Below, one piece after another: positions 40,381-44,921 of a stretch of 44,921 bases of DNA. The stretch covers positions 1-44,921 of the forward strand of contig CAJULY010000020.1 of NCBI GenBank assembly GCA_910587185.1. The letters are read 5' to 3'. Every line of letters begins with the position of its first letter. The stretch's first letter is position 1. A model generated the notes under the pieces. The model searched no databases, was not told where the DNA came from, and saw only the letters and a list, made by a program, of their open reading frames with translations. The position numbers and the translations under genes are program-made. Origin of the DNA: an uncultured Muribaculaceae bacterium. Its GTDB lineage: Bacteria; Bacteroidota; Bacteroidia; Bacteroidales; Muribaculaceae.

Positions 40381-41334
40381 ATGTCAAACGACTCATCTTC
40401 AAGCACGCCAAAGTCATCCTACCGCGACTCGCTGAAGTCAATGGACACCGAGGAACACATAGACCTCGCTTTCTACCGGCCCATAGGATATGCCTGGGCC
40501 TGTCTGGCAAAAAAACTCGGCGTTACCCCGAATGCCATAACCATAGCATCCATCTTTCTGGGACTGGGAGCCGGAGTGCTCTTCTATTTTCCGGAGCTCT
40601 GGCTCAATGTGATCGGAATGCTCCTGCTCGTCTGGGCCAATTCTTTTGACAGCGCCGACGGACAGCTGGCGCGCATGACCCATCAGTATTCACGTCTGGG
40701 CAGGATTCTCGACGGTCTGAGCGGCGACTTCTGGTTCGCAGCCATCTACGTTGCCATCTGTCTGCGCGAGAATGTCACTTCTGAGTTCTTCATGGCCCAC
40801 CACTGGGTCATCTGGGTAATGGCTGTCGTCACGGGGCTCTGCCACGCTAAACAGGCGGCTATGGCCGACTACTACCGCCAGTTCCATCTCTATTTCCTCA
40901 AAGGCGACGAGGGGAGCGAACTCGAAACGGCTTTCACCCTTAAACGTCAGCTCGCCTCCCTTTCATGGAAAAAGAATTTCTGGAAAAAGCTGACGCTCAG
41001 CACCTATACGAACTACACTCTGCAGCAGGAGGCAACCGCGCCCGCCATGCAACGCCTGCGCCGGGAACTGGCCAAACGTTTTCCCGACGGAAAAATCCCG
41101 TCAAAATTCCGCGAGGATTTCAGGAGAAAATCATTGCCACTGATGAAATATACCAACATACTTTCATTCAACTGGAGAACGATAGCCCTGTTCACATCGC
41201 TATTCCTGACGATGCCTTGGCTCTATTTCGCTTTCGAGCTGACAGTCCTTAACATCCTCCTGATCTACATGGTGGTGCGCCATGAACGGATATGCCGCTA
41301 TTTCACCCGCGAACTTCAGGAAGGAAAATACTGA
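40381..41334 (+). CDS. CDP-alcohol phosphatidyltransferase (candidate phosphatidylinositol-phosphate synthase)
   Basis: A 317-residue inner-membrane enzyme with about six helices. The CDP-alcohol motif is seen as D90xxDGxxAR then G107xxxD111, with the last aspartate at 116, one position later than the usual D-x3-D spacing (D-x4-D here). Such enzymes swap CMP of a CDP-activated lipid or alcohol for a phosphorylated polyol. A long hydrophilic stretch (about 175-245) interrupts the helices. Followed by a HAD hydrolase and inositol-1-phosphate synthase genes, it is a good candidate to make phosphatidylinositol phosphate. Confidence 0.85.
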   Translation: MSNDSSSSTPKSSYRDSLKSMDTEEHIDLAFYRPIGYAWACLAKKLGVTPNAITIASIFLGLGAGVLFYFPELWLNVIGMLLLVWANSFDSADGQLARMTHQYSRLGRILDGLSGDFWFAAIYVAICLRENVTSEFFMAHHWVIWVMAVVTGLCHAKQAAMADYYRQFHLYFLKGDEGSELETAFTLKRQLASLSWKKNFWKKLTLSTYTNYTLQQEATAPAMQRLRRELAKRFPDGKIPSKFREDFRRKSLPLMKYTNILSFNWRTIALFTSLFLTMPWLYFAFELTVLNILLIYMVVRHERICRYFTRELQEGKY

Positions 41335-41364
41335 ACCTCTTTTTCCAAAAAACATCTGTCAACA

Positions 41365-42066
41365 ATGATAAAAGGAATTATTTTCGACTATGGCGGCACA
41401 ATCGACAGCCGCGGCGTCCACTGGAGCGAAGTTATCTGGGACGGTTATCAGGCATGCGGCGTCGGCATAGACAAAGCTGTTTTTCGCGACGCATACGTCT
41501 ATGCTGAGCGCGAATTGGCCCGGGTGCGCCATATATTGCCCAACGATAATTTCCACGACCTGCTTCTGAAGAAAATGAAGATCGAGCTGCAGTGGCTCGT
41601 CGATAACGGGCACCTCGCCGAAGGGGCCACAGAGGCATTCGCGGAACCCATAGCCGACTATTGCTACGAGGCCGCCCGCAATGCCATAGCGGACGCGCGC
41701 CCTGTCCTGGAAGAACTCGCATCGCGTTATCCGATGATGCTCGTCTCAAATTTCTACGGCAACGTCGATTCCGTTCTGCGCGATTTCGATCTGCGCCGCT
41801 ACTTCAAGGGCGTCATAGAAAGTGCGGTCGTCGGAATCAGGAAACCGGATCCAACCATATTTCGCCTCGGTGTCGTGGCCCTCGGGCTTGAACCGGAGGA
41901 AGTGCTCGTGGTTGGCGACAGTCTAAAGAAAGACATCCTGCCGGCCCGTTCGATCGGCTGTCATGTCGCATGGCTCAAAGGAAAAGGCTGGACAGCAGAA
42001 GAAGATCTCCAGACCGATCCGTCAGTCATAAAAAATCTGTCGGACGTTCTCACTACAGCATTTTGA
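41365..42066 (+). CDS. HAD-superfamily hydrolase
   Basis: A 233-residue HAD protein with motif I DYGGT (D8 as nucleophile, but glycine where the general acid/base aspartate usually stands). Motif II is VSNFYGN, motif III GIRKPDP with the lysine, and motif IV VVGDSLKKDI with both acidic residues. The cap is helical (subfamily I). In this cluster it could remove the phosphate from the inositol-phosphate lipid, but the motif I change makes full phosphatase activity uncertain. It follows the transferase gene by 30 bases. Confidence 0.8.
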   Translation: MIKGIIFDYGGTIDSRGVHWSEVIWDGYQACGVGIDKAVFRDAYVYAERELARVRHILPNDNFHDLLLKKMKIELQWLVDNGHLAEGATEAFAEPIADYCYEAARNAIADARPVLEELASRYPMMLVSNFYGNVDSVLRDFDLRRYFKGVIESAVVGIRKPDPTIFRLGVVALGLEPEEVLVVGDSLKKDILPARSIGCHVAWLKGKGWTAEEDLQTDPSVIKNLSDVLTTAF

Positions 42067-42176
42067 TTCATTAACATTAAAGGGTTGGAATTAATAATTA
42101 TAAACACAAACATAACCCTTTATCCACATATTTATATTTCGTTAGTAAAAATAAGAAATTATTAAAATAAAAAATT

Positions 42177-42230
42177 TTTGCAATTAAATAATATGACGTA
42201 CTTTTACGCGCTGAAATCGTTCAGCAGCGT
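42177..42230 (+). promoter_or_regulatory. Promoter of the inositol-phosphate synthase gene with an inverted repeat at the start point
   Basis: TTTG (42177-42180), 18 bases, TACTTTTA (42199-42206). ACGCGCTGAA/TTCAGCAGCGT forms an inverted repeat (42206-42230) spanning the predicted start. A second small hairpin, AAAGCC/GGCTTT (42231-42247), lies in the leader. The A+T-rich 42067-42176 shows no gene. Confidence 0.5.
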
Positions 42231-42285
42231 AAAGCCTTTGCGGCTTTTAACCTTAAATAGAAAATAATAAACATCATTTTAAATT

Positions 42286-43593
42286 ATGAAGGCAACCAAC
42301 GTAAAACCTGCCGAAGGTAAACTTGGCGTCCTCGTCGTCGGACTGGGAGCCGTTTCTTCAACATTCATGACCGGTGTCCTGATGGCACGCAAAGGTCTCG
42401 CAAAGCCCGTAGGCTCAATGACCCAATATGATAAAATGCGTGTAGGCAAAGGCGCCGACAAGAAATATCTCAAATATGACGAAATCGTTCCCATTGCAAA
42501 ACTTGACGACATCGTGTTCGGTGCATGGGACGTTTATCCTGCAAACGCCTACGAAAGCGCTATAAACGCAGAGGTACTCAAAGAAAAAGATATCAACCCC
42601 GTTAAAGACGAGCTCGAGAAGATCAAGCCGATGAAGGCCGCTTTCGACCACAACTATGCAAAGCGTCTTGACGGCGAGAACATCATGAAGGGCGCAACCC
42701 GCGAGGAGATGGTCAACAATATCCGCGAGGATATCCGCAACTTCAAGAAAGAAAACGGCGTTGACAGAGTAGTTGTCCTCTGGGCCGCTTCAACCGAAGT
42801 CTATGTTCCGGTTGACGAAAAGATCCACGGAACTCTCGCCGCTCTCGAAGAAGCTATCAAGGCTGACGACAAGGAACACATCGCACCTTCGATGTGCTAC
42901 GCTTACGCAGCCCTCAAAGAAGGCGCTCCCTTCATCATGGGTGCCCCCAACACCACCGTTGACATCCCCGCAATGTGGGAGCTCGCCAAGGAAACAGGCA
43001 TGCCTATCGCCGGCAAGGACTTCAAGACCGGTCAGACTCTCGTGAAATCAGGCTTCGCCCCCATCATCGGCACCCGTTGCCTCGGCCTCTCCGGCTGGTT
43101 CTCGACCAACATCCTCGGCAACCGCGACGGTCTCGTGCTTGACGAACCCGCAAACTTCCGCACCAAGGAAGTGTCGAAGCTTTCAACACTCGAGTCGATC
43201 CTCGTTCCGGAAGCTCAGCCCGATCTCTACACCGACTACTACCACAAAGTGCGCATCAACTACTATCCCCCGCGCAACGACAACAAAGAAGGTTGGGACA
43301 ACATCGACATCTTCGGATGGATGGGCTATCCCATGCAGATCAAGATCAACTTCCTCTGCCGCGACTCTATCCTCGCAGCACCTCTCTGCCTTGACCTCGT
43401 GCTTCTGAGCGACCTCGCAGCACGTGCAGGACGCTACGGCATCCAGCGCTTCCTCAGCTTCTTCCTGAAGAGCCCGATGCACGACTACACGACAGGCGAA
43501 GTACCCGTCAACCATCTCTTCCAGCAGTACGTAATGCTCAAGAATGCAATCCGCGAAATGGGCGGTTACGAAGCCGATGAAGAAATCGACTGA
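42286..43593 (+). CDS. ino1: Inositol-1-phosphate synthase
   Basis: This NAD-dependent enzyme converts glucose 6-phosphate to 1L-myo-inositol 1-phosphate, the committed step to inositol lipids. The 435-residue protein has the Rossmann motif VLVVGLGAVSST (residues about 15-26) and the family core VVVLWAASTEVYVP, FIMGAPNTTVDIPAM, GKDFKTGQTLVKSGFAP and SWFSTNILGNRDG-like segment (here LSGWFSTNILGNRDGLVL). Length fits bacterial/archaeal forms. Codon use is markedly biased (AAG, CTC, GAC), suggesting high expression. It has its own promoter and is the last gene of the cluster. Confidence 0.95.
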   Translation: MKATNVKPAEGKLGVLVVGLGAVSSTFMTGVLMARKGLAKPVGSMTQYDKMRVGKGADKKYLKYDEIVPIAKLDDIVFGAWDVYPANAYESAINAEVLKEKDINPVKDELEKIKPMKAAFDHNYAKRLDGENIMKGATREEMVNNIREDIRNFKKENGVDRVVVLWAASTEVYVPVDEKIHGTLAALEEAIKADDKEHIAPSMCYAYAALKEGAPFIMGAPNTTVDIPAMWELAKETGMPIAGKDFKTGQTLVKSGFAPIIGTRCLGLSGWFSTNILGNRDGLVLDEPANFRTKEVSKLSTLESILVPEAQPDLYTDYYHKVRINYYPPRNDNKEGWDNIDIFGWMGYPMQIKINFLCRDSILAAPLCLDLVLLSDLAARAGRYGIQRFLSFFLKSPMHDYTTGEVPVNHLFQQYVMLKNAIREMGGYEADEEID

Positions 43594-43635
43594 TACTGCA
43601 GTGAACTGACACCTCCCTTTACTAACTAAATTCAA

Positions 43636-43676
43636 AAACAGACTGCTTTCCATTGCGGATCGCAGTCTGTTTCATT
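43636..43676 (+). terminator. Terminator of the inositol-phosphate synthase gene
   Basis: ACAGACTGC pairs with GCAGTCTGT across a 15-base loop and is followed by TTCATTTT. Confidence 0.75.
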
Positions 43677-43727
43677 TTACACTTCCGATGTGTTACGCCG
43701 GACGATGAGCTTATCAAGCTGAATAGC

Positions 43728-44605
43728 TTAAAGGGCCGTTATCAGCTGCGAGCCGGTCATGACATCCATCTTTGAGAAGGCGAAGAATTTCTTGCCGAGG
43801 TCTTTCAGCGAATGGCCGATATGATAGACTTCCTCATCGATTATCAGGAAGCGGTCGTGGCTTTCTTATAAGAGTGTAAGGTTACGCCCGGATACTGGGC
43901 ATTGTGCCGCGCGACGTCCTGTCGGAGCTGCTGAGAAATCTTTCCGTTGTAAATATCAACCTTGACACCCGGCTTACGTTTTGACAGCTGAACAAGCACC
44001 GAATCGTCAACATAGCTGTCAATGACAACTATCCGTTTTTTTGCCTTCCGGATCAGTCCGGCGATAAAGGCGTATGCGTCAAAAATCTGCCCGTCAAAGA
44101 AGATTCCTTCCTTGGGTTGAATGGAACTGCGCACAAAGAAATCCACTTTCTCATCAAGCTCTGAAAGATGTCTATCATATTCTGAAAAATGGCGGTCAAT
44201 GCGGTCTTCAAGCTGCATCAGCCGTTGATTTAACGCATAACCACGGAGAAGATATTCTTTCAGAACCTTGTTGGCCCATTGCCGAAACTGAATACCACGA
44301 ACTGTGTTTACCCTATATCCTACGGAAATTATCACGTCCAGATTGAAAAAATCTATATTTCTGGTCACACTGCGGTTTCCTTCCCGTCGAACTGTTCGGA
44401 AATTCCGAACAGTTGCCTCTTTTGCCAGTTCACCAGAGTCAAAAATATGTTTGAGATGTTCACTTATGTTCGCCTTGCTTGAATCGAACAATTCAACAAT
44501 CTGAGATTGTGTTAGCCATACAGATTCGTCTTCAACCCTTACATCAAGAGCGAGGTTTTCATCCGGTTGATAAATTATTATTTCGTTTTCTTTCGTCGGG
44601 TCCAT
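43728..44605 (-). pseudogene. RhuM-family gene broken by a one-base deletion
   Basis: The first part is a RhuM/virulence-associated family protein: the DNA-binding-like VWLTQSQIVELFDSSKANIS, then NIDFFNLDVIISVGYRVNT and a helical RGYALNQRLMQLEDRIDRHF linker. A PLD-like C-terminal segment follows (IVVIDSYVDDSVLVQL). The frame stops early after SYKKATTAS (stop at 43844), because the + strand reads GTCGTGGCTTTC at 43854-43865 where the second copy reads GTCGTGAGCTTTC. With the base restored, the frame continues HDRFLIIDEEVYHIGHSLKD and ends at 43728, giving about 294 residues. The ATG at 44605 follows TAACTTTG (44616-44609) directly. Sequencing error remains possible. Confidence 0.8.
43744..43901. 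repeat. Direct repeat, copy 1
   Basis: A 158-base segment nearly identical to 44763-44921, with a single one-base deletion and a handful of substitutions. It is the 3' end of the first RhuM gene. Confidence 0.9.
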
Positions 44606-44743
44606 GCGCAAAGTTATATGATATTTGTGAAAACTTGACTATCAGGAGCAAACAAATTAAAAACTCCTTATATCATATTGTTACCTGTGGCTTCTTTTAA
44701 GCGTTAAATCGGCAAGCACTACTGCATGTCTTTTTCTTCTCAT

Positions 44744-44921
44744 TCATTTGAGCTGTGAAATAAGCTGCGAGCCGGTCATGACATCCATCTTTGAGAAGGC
44801 GAAGAGTTTCTTGCCAAGGTCTTTGAGCGAGTGGCCGATATGATAGACTTCCTCATCGATTATCAAGAAGCGGTCGTGAGCTTTCTTATAAGAGTGTAAG
44901 GTTACGCCCGGATACTGGGCA
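44744..44921 (-). CDS. RhuM-family protein, second copy, C-terminal part (runs off the window)
   Basis: The last 58 codons of a second RhuM-family gene in the same orientation, upstream of the first; its 5' part lies beyond base 44921. The frame reads AQYPGVTLHSYKKAHDRF, then LIIDEEVYHIGHSLKDLGKK, then FAFSKMDVMTGSQLISQLK and a TGA at 44746-44744. HDRF and IIDEEVYHIGHS resemble the HxK-type motif of PLD-like nuclease domains. This copy is in frame at the position where the first copy has lost a base. A 138-base gap (44606-44743) separates it from copy 1. Confidence 0.8.
   Translation of the reverse strand, partial: AQYPGVTLHSYKKAHDRFLIIDEEVYHIGHSLKDLGKKLFAFSKMDVMTGSQLISQLK
44763..44921. repeat. 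Direct repeat, copy 2
   Basis: The second copy of the repeat at 43744-43901; it probably continues past the window edge. It marks a tandem gene duplication. Confidence 0.9.

Overview
The window looks like a chromosomal segment of a gut-type member of the order Bacteroidales, most likely close to Muribaculaceae. The evidence is the repeated promoter signature TTTG/ATTG, about 19-21 bases, then TAnnTTTG; Bacteroidetes-restricted families (DUF4294, DUF4271, BACON-type surface lipoproteins); a hemD-rnpA-yidD-tatD gene order; a viroplasmin-type RNase H; and inositol-1-phosphate synthase. Placement at family level is inference. Nearly all the DNA is coding, genes sit in tight operons with ATGA overlaps, and there is no phage, insertion sequence or CRISPR array.

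Left part (1-14.6 kb): a Gtf3-like glycosyltransferase converges on a DUF4294 gene and nadB. rbfA and a LolC/FtsX-type permease follow. A minus-strand ECF sigma operon encodes the sigma factor, a single-pass membrane protein and an exported protein. Next is a minus-strand operon of epimerase, small membrane protein, aroQ, an unusually short pyruvate kinase and an O-methyltransferase. Divergent from it is recF-dciA-thioesterase-mscS, followed by mscL.

Middle part (14.6-33.5 kb): aroK, a degenerate alanine-dehydrogenase-like gene and RNase H form a minus-strand operon, divergent from a TRIC channel gene. A 260-base, highly foldable leader precedes a BACON lipoprotein built of two copies of the same two-part module. 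A seven-gene minus-strand housekeeping run follows: LOG, DUF4271, hemD, rnpA, yidD, tatD and a small exported protein. Next to it are an exported nitroreductase and a membrane FMN/4Fe-4S protein. Further upstream is a surface lipoprotein with PKD-like repeats, placed behind a cobalamin riboswitch that is followed by an intrinsic terminator. mfd and an S41 protease complete this part.

Right part (33.5-44.9 kb): two identical tRNA-Asn genes, a secreted GH2 glycosidase and pdxA come first. A co-directional cluster then encodes a nucleotidyltransferase, an ATP-grasp protein, GtrA, an acyltransferase, a CDP-alcohol phosphotransferase, a HAD hydrolase and inositol-1-phosphate synthase. This reads as a pathway for an inositol-containing lipid, possibly with extra head-group chemistry. 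The window ends in two tandem RhuM-family genes; the first is broken by a one-base deletion that the second copy makes visible.

The strongest leads are the inositol-lipid cluster, the cobalamin-riboswitch surface protein with its neighbouring extracytoplasmic flavin redox pair, the structured leader at 18.4-18.6 kb, and the RhuM duplication with its frameshift.
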